From assembly GCF_007289895.1 (NCBI RefSeq), contig NZ_CP041661.1:124001-188000 (forward strand): a stretch of 64,000 nucleotides of DNA. The letters run 5' to 3'. This DNA comes from Catenovulum sediminis (GTDB taxonomy: Bacteria; Pseudomonadota; Gammaproteobacteria; Enterobacterales; Alteromonadaceae). The notes beneath the pieces are model-generated. The model saw only the letters and a list, made by a program, of their open reading frames with translations, was not told the DNA's origin and searched no databases. Below are positions 37,770 to 46,353 of the stretch, piece by piece. Both the position numbers and the translations under genes were made by a program. Every line of letters begins with the position of its first letter. Positions within the stretch are counted from its first letter, which is position 1.

Positions 37770-39364
37770 TGAAAAATCGCTTTCGTCAATCGATGAACGG
37801 ACTCCACACATGGACGGGTTTTGCGTTTGCTTGGCTATTATATTTTATCTTTGTAACCGGCACCTTGGGCTATTTTGAAGACGAAATAGACCGCTGGATG
37901 CAACCCGAAATGTCGCCTGTTAATCAGCCAATAAACTATGCGCAAACGTTGCAAAGTGCGCAGCAGCAATTAGAAAAAAATGCAGCCGATTCACCCAGTT
38001 GGTATCTGATGTACCCAACCCAGCGTTCGCCTTTTGTTAATATATCTTGGCTGCAACCGGCCGATCCGAAAAACAATGTAAAACGAGACTGGCAAGTTAA
38101 AAACATGAACATTGCCACTGGTGAAACCCTTGATGTGCGCGAAACCAGTGGTGGCATGACTTTGTACAGGATGCATTATAACTTGCATTATATACCCAAA
38201 TTATGGGGATATATTTTAACCAGTTTAGCGGCCATGCTGATGTTAATCGGCTTGATAACCGGCATCATTATTCACAAAAAGATATTTGTTGAATTGTTTA
38301 CCTTTAGAGCGAATAAAGGTCTGCGATCTTGGCTCGACATCCATAATGTCTTAAGCGTTTTGCCGCTACCCTTTCATTTAATGATTACCTATAGCGGATT
38401 AATGCTGTTAATGGTTGTCAGCATGTCAACCGTGATTGAAGTCAATTTTGGTGAAGGTCGAGAAAACAACAATCGTTTTTATAAAGAAGCTTTCGCCGAT
38501 AAAAGTATACAAAAAAAAACAGACATTGAACCACAAAACTTATCTATGCTGCGTGTTTTACAAGATGCACAGCAAAAATATCCAGAACAGAAAATTAGCT
38601 ACATCGGTTATCTAAAAAGGCATTCTGACAATCCGCATTTTGAAGTTTGGTTTGATCAATTTGAAGGGATCGAACGGGCATCATCTCTGACATATCAAAT
38701 TAAAGACGGTCAGGTTGTGGTTGATATCTCAGACGGAAAAATGGGTTTCGCTGCGGGAATCTATGATTTTCTTGAACATTTACACGAAGGTTTATTTGCC
38801 GATATTTACCTGCGCTGGTTGTATTTTTTGTCCGGTTTAATGGGCGCGACTATGATTGCAAGCGGGACCATTATTTGGATAAAAAAACGCTTAAAAAATG
38901 CAGAAAAAAAGCAGAAGTTACAGCAACTTTTGTTTTTTGAACGACTCAACATTGCGATGATAATCGGTTTGCCGATAAGCGTTGCATGTTACTTTTTGAG
39001 TAATCGTTTGTTACCTGTATCTATGCCTGATAGAGCGGAGTGGGAAGTACATTGCATGTTTCTGGCGCTACTTATCAGCCTGTTATTTTGCACCTTTAGA
39101 GCCCAAAAATATTGTTGGCGAGATATGTTGTGGATAGCAAGTGCATCTTACCTGCTGTTACCTGTTATCAATTATCTATACACAGGTCACCATATTGCGG
39201 CCAGTATCATAAATGAAGATTGGATTATGTTTGGTTTTGACTTAACCGCATTGATCACAGGTGCCGTGTTTGCCTGCACGGCCACCCTGTTCGGTAAGAA
39301 AAATGCAATAGCCAGTCATGCTGAGCCAAACCATGACGAAACCTATCCGCTTCAAAAGTATTAA
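37769..39364 (+). CDS. PepSY-associated membrane protein, iron uptake type
   Basis: The 531-residue protein has an N-terminal helix in GLHTWTGFAFAWLLYFIFVTGTLG and a PepSY-like periplasmic region. A second helix group follows (LTSLAAMLMLIGLITGIIIH; LPFHLMITYSGLMLLMVV), with further C-terminal helices. Family members with this four-helix core and histidines (HxxxG, HNVL) resemble siderophore-iron reductases such as FhuF/FegB-type PepSY proteins. Iron release in the periplasm is a reasonable inference. The start used is the ATG coupled to the previous stop. Confidence 0.85.
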   Translation: MKNRFRQSMNGLHTWTGFAFAWLLYFIFVTGTLGYFEDEIDRWMQPEMSPVNQPINYAQTLQSAQQQLEKNAADSPSWYLMYPTQRSPFVNISWLQPADPKNNVKRDWQVKNMNIATGETLDVRETSGGMTLYRMHYNLHYIPKLWGYILTSLAAMLMLIGLITGIIIHKKIFVELFTFRANKGLRSWLDIHNVLSVLPLPFHLMITYSGLMLLMVVSMSTVIEVNFGEGRENNNRFYKEAFADKSIQKKTDIEPQNLSMLRVLQDAQQKYPEQKISYIGYLKRHSDNPHFEVWFDQFEGIERASSLTYQIKDGQVVVDISDGKMGFAAGIYDFLEHLHEGLFADIYLRWLYFLSGLMGATMIASGTIIWIKKRLKNAEKKQKLQQLLFFERLNIAMIIGLPISVACYFLSNRLLPVSMPDRAEWEVHCMFLALLISLLFCTFRAQKYCWRDMLWIASASYLLLPVINYLYTGHHIAASIINEDWIMFGFDLTALITGAVFACTATLFGKKNAIASHAEPNHDETYPLQKY

Positions 39365-39390
39365 CCAACACAAATACATAAGACTAAATT

Positions 39391-39693
39391 ATGATGTTTA
39401 TTAGCCAAGTTTTAATGCAATTGTTAGGTTTTAGCTTATTAGCCCTATCGCTAAACCGGCATTATCAGCAGGTTGCCGGACGCACAAAGCGCTTATCGAA
39501 AATAAAAATCAAATGGTTTCGTATCGCGGGTTATGGGATCTTATGTGTTAGCGCTGCGATCATAATAGTACTAAAAGGGTTCGCCGTAGGGATGACATAC
39601 TGGCTTGCCTTAGCCACGTTAGATGCACTGTGTATCGCGCTTATTTTGACCTATAGAGCAAAGTGGTTAAGATATTTTGTCAAAATTAAATAA
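39391..39693 (+). CDS. DUF3325 family small membrane protein
   Basis: The 100-residue protein has three hydrophobic helices: FISQVLMQLLGFSLLALSLNR with the typical histidine-tyrosine after it, GILCVSAAIIIVLKGFAVG, and YWLALATLDALCIALILTY. It occupies the DUF3325 position after DUF3649 and PepSY genes. Molecular role unknown; associated with iron uptake through its neighbours. It starts 26 bases after the PepSY gene and closes the operon. Confidence 0.78.
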   Translation: MMFISQVLMQLLGFSLLALSLNRHYQQVAGRTKRLSKIKIKWFRIAGYGILCVSAAIIIVLKGFAVGMTYWLALATLDALCIALILTYRAKWLRYFVKIK

Positions 39694-39737
39694 CTGTGCC
39701 GAATGCAGCCACTAAAAATATACCGAAGGCACATACA

Positions 39738-39774
39738 AAAACCTCAGCCAATCAATTTAATGGGCTGAGGTTTT
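39738..39774. terminator. Bidirectional terminator between convergent genes
   Basis: AAAACCTCAGCC (39738-39749) pairs with GGCTGAGGTTTT (39763-39774) around a 13-base loop, with T-rich flanks on both strands. It lies between the DUF3325 gene and the convergent SDR gene and can serve both. Confidence 0.85.
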
Positions 39775-39795
39775 GTTATTTTAAGCTTTCAACCG

Positions 39796-40491
39796 CTAAA
39801 AATTTTCTTCTACTTGAGGTCTTAATACCAACTCATGGATATGAGTATTTGCATCCGCTTTTAAATTAGCCATGATCGCTTTGGCAACTGACTTTGCACT
39901 TAAATACATTGGCCGTTCGCTGGAGCGGAAACTGGTATCGACACCACCGGGATACACAGAAAGAAAATGAATGTTGTCTTGCCTTCGCTCTTTACGCATC
40001 ACTTTTGTGTAACTGTCTAATGCGGCTTTTGAAGCACTATATGCCGCAATCCCAGGGTTTGAAAATAGGCAAACGGTTGATAATACATTGACGATTTTAC
40101 CTTTTTTTAATGCTTGCATTTGTGGGATCACCGCTTTACAAAATTCTATCGGCGCATAACAGTTAATTTGCATCATCCAATGCAAATCCTCTATTGCAAC
40201 TTGATGCCCCTCGCCTCTAGCACTGTTAAGACCAGCGCAGTTAATCAAAATATCTACGTTGCCTAATTCCTGTGATGCATTACTGATAAACTGATGTATT
40301 TTATCGCTTTCTGAAGCACAGAAAGTATCTGTATAAACTCGGGTATCATCTGGTAATAATTTGACGGTTTCACGTAAACGCTCTTCGTTGCGGCCACATA
40401 AACTAAGCTTAAAACCTGACTTTGCCGCTTCAATGGCTAACGCTCGTCCTATCCCAGATGTCGCACCTGTAATCACCATATGTTGTTGCAT
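39796..40491 (-). CDS. Short-chain dehydrogenase/reductase
   Basis: The 231-residue protein shows the classical SDR pattern: cofactor loop TGATSGIGRA at residues 8-17, NADP-type LCGRNEERL, the VDILINCAG strand, the catalytic serine in VLSTVCLF, and the YSASK tyrosine-lysine pair. PGGVDTSF closes the active site. It reduces or oxidises a small carbonyl or alcohol compound; the substrate is not evident. It is a single minus-strand gene, read toward the iron operon, with BIME-type repeats beginning about 85 bases upstream of its start. Confidence 0.9.
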   Translation of the reverse strand: MQQHMVITGATSGIGRALAIEAAKSGFKLSLCGRNEERLRETVKLLPDDTRVYTDTFCASESDKIHQFISNASQELGNVDILINCAGLNSARGEGHQVAIEDLHWMMQINCYAPIEFCKAVIPQMQALKKGKIVNVLSTVCLFSNPGIAAYSASKAALDSYTKVMRKERRQDNIHFLSVYPGGVDTSFRSSERPMYLSAKSVAKAIMANLKADANTHIHELVLRPQVEENF

Positions 40492-40574
40492 TATTATTTC
40501 TCCCCACTTGAGTGTGTGTTTACAAAATCACTTTGTAACGGAGAAGACTTATAACATCTGTAGATGACGATCAA

Positions 40575-40976
40575 AAGAAAATTCGTTGACGCGGGCTTTG
40601 AGCTGCGAGCTGCGCATGTAGTGTAGGTCGCGCCTTTAGGCCGACAAAGCAGCGGGCTACGAGCTGCGAGCTACGCATGTAGTGTAGGTCGCGCCTTTAG
40701 GCCGACAAAAGCAGCGGGCTTTGAGCTTCGAGCTACGAGCTTCGAGCTTCGAGTTTCGAGTTTCGAGTTTCGAGTTTCGAGTTTCACAAATAGTGTGGGT
40801 CGTCCCTTTAGGGCGACATTGTGCAGATTGCAAGATTTGTCGGGCTGAAGCCGCGACCTACATTATTGAGTTTCGAGTTTCGAGTTTCGAGTTTTGAGCT
40901 TTTAGCTTCACAACCAATGTGGGTCGTCCCTTTAGGGCGACATTGTGCATATTGCAAGATTTGTCGGGCTGAAGCC
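40575..40976. repeat. REP/BIME-like palindromes with 7-bp tandem repeats, left block
   Basis: Hairpins with a GTAG or GTGG lead and a GTCG...GCC-TTTA-GGC...CGAC stem occur at 40623-40645, 40684-40706, 40795-40817 and 40919-40941. Inverted partners (GTCGGGCTGAAGCCGCGAC then CTAC) occur at 40839-40861 and from 40963, the last cut by the IS4-type element at 40976. Between pairs lie runs of 7-base units such as GAGTTTC and GAGCTTC (about 40725-40784 and 40866-40906). The lead tetranucleotide plus imperfect palindrome, in head-to-head pairs, is the structure of REP/BIME elements mobilised by RAYT transposases. Confidence 0.8.
40967..40976. repeat. Target-site duplication of IS4-type element, left copy
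   Basis: GGCTGAAGCC occurs immediately left of the element and again at 42264-42273. The sequence is the stem and apex of the REP-like palindrome. Confidence 0.85.
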
Positions 40977-42176
40977 TTAGGGATCCCCACAATTAAGGTG
41001 ACATCTCGTTTCCATAATGAGTAACTCAAAAGCTTCTTGGAGCATCGAATTTGTTATAGCAAAACTTGAATTCAGCAATATTCTTTTGGCCAGATAGCAA
41101 TATGATAAGACACGCCTTCGCTTTTCGGTATTGGCCTGAAAGTGTCGGTGATAACCTTGCAATTCTGCAGCTTTTCCAATGACGTATAGTTGCCACTGAG
41201 CCAGCAAAGCGATGAGTAGCAATGCCTGTAAACGCTCGATAGATTGGCTTCTAGAGCGCCTTAAGCCCAGCCCATAATATTCGTTTTTAGTGTCTCTAAA
41301 AGCTTCTTCTATTGTCATTCTACGCTTGTAAATATTAACCAGAGCAAGAGCAGAAAACTCATCTTCAGGTAGATTACTGACCAGAAACCAGGGCTCACTG
41401 TTACCTTTTGAATATTTTTTATAGCTGTTGCAGTTAGGTCGTTTCGTGGGTTTTTTGTGTTTCTTTGGTGGGGGTGATGTTTTATACAAGACGCCTCTGC
41501 AAGACCACTTGTGTTGTTTTGATAAGACTAAACCTTTTAAGGTAGTGGGTTTTGTTTTGGCCTGTGAGTGATAGGCATCCACCAATGTCCATTCTGAGTT
41601 ATCATCTGTTTTACATTTTACAGTACCGCGAGTACGTGCAAGCCAATACCAATTTAATTTATCAATTGCTTTGAACCATGGCACTTTAAATCCAGCGTCT
41701 GTAACAATCACAGGACAACACTCATCGGGCAGAATCTGCTTTAAATTCTGAAGAAACTTGACATGAATTTTATGGTTATTCATAGCGCCTTCAGCGTGTA
41801 CCTCTTCATAGATGGTAAAAGCTCGACCATCAAATGCGACCGAAGCTCGAAGTAGTACAAAGCTTTGGTCGTAAACACTTGACCAGTCAACAATAATGGG
41901 CATAGCACCCTCAATTCCACCCGTTAAATAAGCGGTCAGAGTCTTATAAAATTGCGTGCGGTTTTGTTGTAATTTCTCATTTTTAAGTAATCTATCAACA
42001 CGTTTGATGCAATGTTTTTCTGTAGTGGAAGGGCTTTGCTCACCAAGTGTTCTGCCAATCGCGGTTAGGCTTAACTTCGCACCATGTTGAACACAAGAAA
42101 CGGTATCGGAGAGTGCCTTTTTAATTCGTTTATCCAGTGCTATTGAATTTTCTGAAAGCAAGTTTGATAATAACAA
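40977..42176 (-). CDS. IS4-family DDE transposase
   Basis: The 399-residue protein has the DDE triad in order: first aspartate in PIIVDWSSV, second in VIVTDAGFKVPWF, and the glutamate within the IS4 signature Y-(2)-R-(3)-E-(6)-K, seen as YKRRMTIEEAFRDTK. It cuts and pastes the element. The stop codon TAA is supplied by the outermost three bases of the terminal repeat, a compact arrangement. The reading frame is intact, so the element may be active. Confidence 0.93.
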   Translation of the reverse strand: MLLSNLLSENSIALDKRIKKALSDTVSCVQHGAKLSLTAIGRTLGEQSPSTTEKHCIKRVDRLLKNEKLQQNRTQFYKTLTAYLTGGIEGAMPIIVDWSSVYDQSFVLLRASVAFDGRAFTIYEEVHAEGAMNNHKIHVKFLQNLKQILPDECCPVIVTDAGFKVPWFKAIDKLNWYWLARTRGTVKCKTDDNSEWTLVDAYHSQAKTKPTTLKGLVLSKQHKWSCRGVLYKTSPPPKKHKKPTKRPNCNSYKKYSKGNSEPWFLVSNLPEDEFSALALVNIYKRRMTIEEAFRDTKNEYYGLGLRRSRSQSIERLQALLLIALLAQWQLYVIGKAAELQGYHRHFQANTEKRRRVLSYCYLAKRILLNSSFAITNSMLQEAFELLIMETRCHLNCGDP

Positions 42177-42263
42177 TTTGATGCCCCTTGTTGTAACTTG
42201 TTTTTGGCGAAATTAGTTTAACCAATAAGTGGGCATCTCTTCAAAATTTGTGGGGAGCCTTAA
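40977..42263 (-). mobile_element. Complete IS4-family insertion sequence
   Basis: The element is 1,287 bases long. Its ends begin TTAGGGATCCCCACAA on the left and, read inward, TTAAGGCTCCCCACAA on the right: 16-base terminal inverted repeats with two mismatches. It is flanked by a 10-base duplication GGCTGAAGCC. The single transposase gene fills most of it. The intact gene, matched ends and perfect duplication point to a recent insertion. Confidence 0.9.
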
Positions 42264-42273
42264 GGCTGAAGCC
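42264..42273. repeat. Target-site duplication of IS4-type element, right copy
   Basis: GGCTGAAGCC repeats the left copy exactly; the interrupted REP-like palindrome resumes here and ends with CTAC at 42282. Confidence 0.85.
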
Positions 42274-42745
42274 GCGACCTACATTTTTGGGCTTCGAGCT
42301 TCGAGCTTCGAGCTTCGAGCTTCACAACCAATGTGGGTCGTCCCTTTAGGGCGACATTGTGCAGATTGCAAGATTTGTCGGGCTGAAGCCGCGACCTACA
42401 TTATTGAGTTTTGAGTTTTGAGTTTTGAGTTTTGAGTTTTGAGTTTTGAGTTTTGAGCTTTGAGCTTTGAGCTTTGAGCTTTGAGCTTCACAACCAGTGT
42501 GGGTCGTCCCTTTAGGGCGACATTGTGCATATTGCAAGATTTTTCGGGCTGAAGCCGCGACCTACATTTTTGAGTTTCGAGCTTCGAGTTTCGAGTTTCG
42601 AGTTTCGAGTTTCGAGTTTCGAGCTTCGAGCTTCGAGTTTCGAGCTTCGAGTTTCGAGTTTCGAGTTTCACAAATAGTGTGGGTCGTCCCTTTAGGGCGA
42701 CATTGTGCAGATTGCAAGATTTGTCGTCCCTTTAGGCCGACAAAG
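42274..42745. repeat. REP/BIME-like palindromes with 7-bp tandem repeats, right block
   Basis: GTGG-led hairpins lie at 42333-42355, 42499-42521 and 42679-42701. Inverted partners lie at 42377-42399 and 42543-42565, with an altered one at 42723-42741. Heptamer runs separate the pairs: GAGCTTC (about 42290-42323), GAGTTTT changing to GAGCTTT (about 42405-42487) and mixed GAGTTTC/GAGCTTC (about 42572-42669). The spacer between hairpins of a pair (ATTGTGCAGATTGCAAGATT) is also conserved. Each run has its own dominant variant. Confidence 0.8.
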
Positions 42746-42844
42746 GCAGCGGGCTTTGAACTAAGATTTAATAAAAGATAGATTTCCTCTAGAAATAAAG
42801 TCCGGTGTTTACGCCGACAAATTCTGCAATAAACATTTGTCGCC

Positions 42845-44359
42845 TTAAAAAGACGACTTACAAAATTTATCAATATATTGCTGATGCGTTGGTAATTGTT
42901 TAGCCGCTGCAGCCATCGCCGCTTTTAGTTTATTTAACCACGCCTGTGAGTCATTCGTTCTGTGTGCCATTAATGGTTCATAATTTTGTGGAATGTTAAA
43001 TTGCCCAATGTGCACTGCTAACCAACTTGCTTTACCAAATAAATCCATTTCGCTCGATATCAATCGCCCGTAACGTTTAAAATGTTCAATTTTATATTGC
43101 AGCGAATCTGGGATCGCCATGCTGGCACAATAACGCCACATTTCACTGTCTTGACGTTCGGTTAACCGATAATGCAAAATTAAAAAATCCCGAATGTTTT
43201 CAATTTCTTTTATTGCAACTCGGTTATATTCATCGATAACCAATGGATCAAAATCTTTGTCCGGAAACAAGGCCAATAGTTTAGCGACTCCAGTTTGGAT
43301 TAAGTGAATGCTAGTCGATTCCAAGGGCTCTAAAAATCCACTGGATAATCCAATCGCAACCACATTTTTATGCCAGAATAAATTTCTTCGCCCAGTTTTA
43401 AACTTCAGTAATTTCGCATCCGTTAGTCTTTTACCGTCTAAATTTTCTAACAAAATATCGCATGCCTGTGTTTCTGACATAAATTGACCACTGAATACAT
43501 GTCCGTTGCCAGTTCTATGTTGTAGCGGAATACGCCATTGCCAGCCTGCCTGATGGGCGATAGATCGGGTATAGGGTGTCAATGTTGTTTTTTCACTTGC
43601 GACCGCCCATGCACTGTCACAAGGTAACCAATGATCCCAAGCTTGATAGCCCGTTTTTAAAGCACCTTCGATTAAAATGCCGCGAAAGCCCGAACAATCG
43701 ATAAATAAATCAGCAGTTAGGGTCTCGCCATTTTGCATTGTAACAGACTGTACAAACCCTGAATCTGGATTAAGTGTGACATTATCCACTTTACCTTCAA
43801 TACGCTTTACCCCTTTATTTTCTGCGTATTTGCGTAAAAACTGAGCGTACAAGCCCGCATCAAAATGATAAGCGTATTCATAAGTTGATAATACATTGCG
43901 CGGATCTCTGTTAGGTGGTGCAAATTTACCTTCACGCGCTGCAGCCCAAGCCATACAATAATCATCTAACGAACTGGCTTGTTGGTTTTGAAATGCTTGC
44001 AACCAATATTGATGCATATTCACCATATCAAAAGGTCGGCCAAAACTCCCAAACGGGTGAAAATAACTGTGTTGTTCACGTCCCCAGTTGACAAACTCAA
44101 TGCCTAGCTTAAAAGTGCCTTTTGTTGCACGCACAAAGTCATTTTCATCAATGCCCAATGTTTGATTAAAAACACGAATGGGCGGTATGGTTGCTTCCCC
44201 TACTCCAACCGTTCCAATTGCTTCAGATTCAATTAGAGTAACCTCACAACCTTGTTGCAACGCATTGGCAAGCGCCGCTGCGGTCATCCAGCCCGCGGTT
44301 CCGCCACCAACAATCAATACTTTTTTTATGCTTTTAGATTTAGACTGTGCTGTTTGCAT
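42845..44359 (-). CDS. Flavin-dependent tryptophan halogenase family protein
   Basis: The 504-residue protein has the FAD-binding VLIVGGGTAGWMTAAALA, the halogenase-specific AGWQWRIPLQ (WxWxIP motif), a lysine in GTFKLGIEFVNW at the position of the catalytic lysine of PrnA, and SSGFLEPLESTSIHL. These enzymes halogenate aromatic substrates with reduced flavin and oxygen. In Alteromonadales, relatives sit beside TonB receptors for polysaccharides and may act on glycan-linked or other substrates. Its ATG overlaps the stop of the preceding oxygenase gene (TAATG). Confidence 0.9.
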   Translation of the reverse strand: MQTAQSKSKSIKKVLIVGGGTAGWMTAAALANALQQGCEVTLIESEAIGTVGVGEATIPPIRVFNQTLGIDENDFVRATKGTFKLGIEFVNWGREQHSYFHPFGSFGRPFDMVNMHQYWLQAFQNQQASSLDDYCMAWAAAREGKFAPPNRDPRNVLSTYEYAYHFDAGLYAQFLRKYAENKGVKRIEGKVDNVTLNPDSGFVQSVTMQNGETLTADLFIDCSGFRGILIEGALKTGYQAWDHWLPCDSAWAVASEKTTLTPYTRSIAHQAGWQWRIPLQHRTGNGHVFSGQFMSETQACDILLENLDGKRLTDAKLLKFKTGRRNLFWHKNVVAIGLSSGFLEPLESTSIHLIQTGVAKLLALFPDKDFDPLVIDEYNRVAIKEIENIRDFLILHYRLTERQDSEMWRYCASMAIPDSLQYKIEHFKRYGRLISSEMDLFGKASWLAVHIGQFNIPQNYEPLMAHRTNDSQAWLNKLKAAMAAAAKQLPTHQQYIDKFCKSSF

Positions 44360-45851
44360 TAATTTATTCTCTTGTTTGTTCTGGCGACATCAAATGCAAC
44401 CACCAAGCGTTCACCTTCATTAAAAGGAACAGTTGAGTGCCAGCTATAAGAAGGAAACAAAACCAAACGACCAATTTTAGGCTCGATTTTATTAACCGGC
44501 TCCAGTTCAATGTTTAACTCAGGTGGGGGGTGCCAAACTTGAGCCATCCGGCCGGTGGCGTGCCCATTTCAGTTTTTTTAGGTAAATCGATATAAAGCGC
44601 AGAACTAATCCAACCGAGTGGATGTGTATGGCTGACATTAAACCCTTGGGCTTGCAAGCGCACCGACCAACTTCCTGAAAACTGAATCATTCCGTTTTTA
44701 ATTTGCTCACGGTTAGCCGTGTTTAACGGGTGATCCGCGTCCAGTAATGGCAACTCTTGATTATATCGGCAGATTTGCCTTTCAATACGGTGTTTCAATT
44801 GTCGGATAATAGGTTCATGGCGCAAAAACAAGTTTTGGTTTGTTTGCGTCCCGCCTCGAACAGATTGCTCGGCAAACGGCGCGCTTGCTGTGTGTAAATG
44901 ACGTAATGTCGCGCCTAACTCAGCCATTTGCTTAGCGGTTAAATCAATGTCATAACTTTTTATAAGCGCTGGATTATCTAGCCATTGTGCTTTGGTATTA
45001 TCTTGCAGCCGCCAGATAAGCGTAAGATAAGGCCAAAAAACAGCAGCCGATTCGGTGTTTACATAGGTCAGTGCAATTTTTTCCGCTGTTGAGATATTCC
45101 GTTTTTTTAAACAAAAGCGCAAATATGCCATATCACGTACAACATGATTTATATTTTCAGTTTGAATAAATAAATTTTCTGCTAATTTATCATCGCCTGA
45201 TTCACTGGCAATAAAGGTACGTGCTACTTTTAGCTCAATATTATTTGCGAAATATTTTTCTGCTTGCTGAATAATCTGTAGCGCACGGGGCCAATCTTTT
45301 AATTGAGCAGTAGCCTGATACCAAGCCAACCAAAGATGTAAGTTTTTGGGTTGCGCACGACACGCTTGCTGATATGAATGTGTAAACGTCTGTGTTTTGC
45401 CGCTTGTATACCTTTGTGTTGTTAATAATTTATGGCCGTCTAGCCAATCAGGACAATCTCGTAATACTGCAGATAGGATTGCGTCAGCTTTATCGACTTG
45501 TTGATCGGCTACCAGTGCTGACGCGTAACCGCGCAGCGCATTTAAATCAGTGGGGGCTATTTTGATAACTTGCAAAAATGCATCTTGTGCATCGAAACCT
45601 GCAAGATAACGACTTTGTGCATATGCCATTGCACTGTCATAATCGTTTGGTTTAAATTTTAACGCCTGCTGTAAGGCTTTAGCTGCTTCAGGTTCTAACT
45701 GCGCTTGATGATATGCATAGCCTAATAATTTCCAAACTTCGAACTTCGATGAATCAGATTCGATAAAAGCATTCAGTTGATTTATGGCTCTTTCAATATG
45801 TCCGTTTTGTATATCTTGCTGAGCTTGTTGTAATAATTTGTTTAATTGCAA
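44359..45851 (-). pseudogene. TPR / 2OG-Fe(II) oxygenase-like protein, one frameshift
   Basis: The first part, from a TTG at 45851 (GGAG 10 bases upstream) to 44514, encodes TPR-like helices (KALQQALKFKPNDYDSAMAY and relatives). Then comes the start of an oxygenase domain with SHTHPLGWISSALYIDLP. The frame breaks in a C6 run near 44530 (W-L-K-F-G-T-P). One added C would join it to PPELNIELEPVNKIEPKIGR, LVLFPSYSWHSTVPFNEGER and LVVAFDVARTNK, completing the metal-binding H...H...R set. Either a real mutation or a sequencing error in the homopolymer. It is coupled to the halogenase gene and follows the TonB receptor gene. Confidence 0.75.
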
Positions 45852-45890
45852 ATTCCGTCTCCGAACAATAATACCTAGCTGAGCTAAAAT

Positions 45891-46344
45891 GTCGGGCTGA
45901 AGCCGCGACCTACATTTTGGAGCTTTGAGCTTTGAGCTACGAGCTACGCATGTAGTGTAGGTCGCGCCTTTAGGCCGACAAAGCAGCGAACTGCGAGTTT
46001 CAAGCTTCAAGTTTCGAGCTTCGAGCTTCGAGCTTCGAGCTTCGAGCTTCGAGCTTCGAGCTACGAGCTTTGAGCTTTGAGCTTTGAGCTACGCATTTAG
46101 TGTAGGTCGCGCCTTTAGGCCGACAAAAGCAGCAAACTACAAGTTTCAAGTTTCAAGTTTCAAGTTTCAAGTTTCAAGTTTCAAGTTTCAAGTTTCAAGT
46201 TTCAAGTTTCAAGTTTCACAACCAGTGTGGGTCGTTCCTTTAGGGCGACATTGTACATATTGCAAGATTTGTCGGGCTGAAGCCGCGACCTACATTTTTA
46301 AGCTTTGAGCTTCTCATGTAGTGTAGGTCATGGCTTTAGCCGAC
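45891..46344. repeat. REP/BIME-like palindromes with 7-bp tandem repeats, operon-internal block
   Basis: GTAG- or GTGG-led hairpins lie at 45957-45979, 46102-46124, 46227-46249 and 46323-46344. Inverted partners lie at 45891-45913 and 46271-46293. The heptamer runs are GAGCTTC-type at about 45990-46095 and about 11 copies of CAAGTTT at 46140-46217. The block lies between the TonB receptor stop and the TPR/oxygenase start, inside the likely transcription unit, where such hairpins could protect the upstream receptor mRNA. Confidence 0.8.
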
Positions 46345-46353
46345 AATCAATTT

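Noticed and set aside
42396-42873. Open frames translating as KLETRNSKLETRNS-type repeats
   Set aside because: They only read through the 7-bp tandem repeats and REP hairpins, have no start context and occur on both strands.
45852-46010. Longer N-terminus for the TPR/oxygenase gene
   Set aside because: The extra codons translate REP and heptamer repeats; the TTG at 45851 with GGAG upstream is a better start.
40727-46217. The regular repeats as possible CRISPR arrays
   Set aside because: Units are 7 bases without unique spacers, and the longer repeats are palindromic REP-like elements at irregular spacing; no cas genes are seen.
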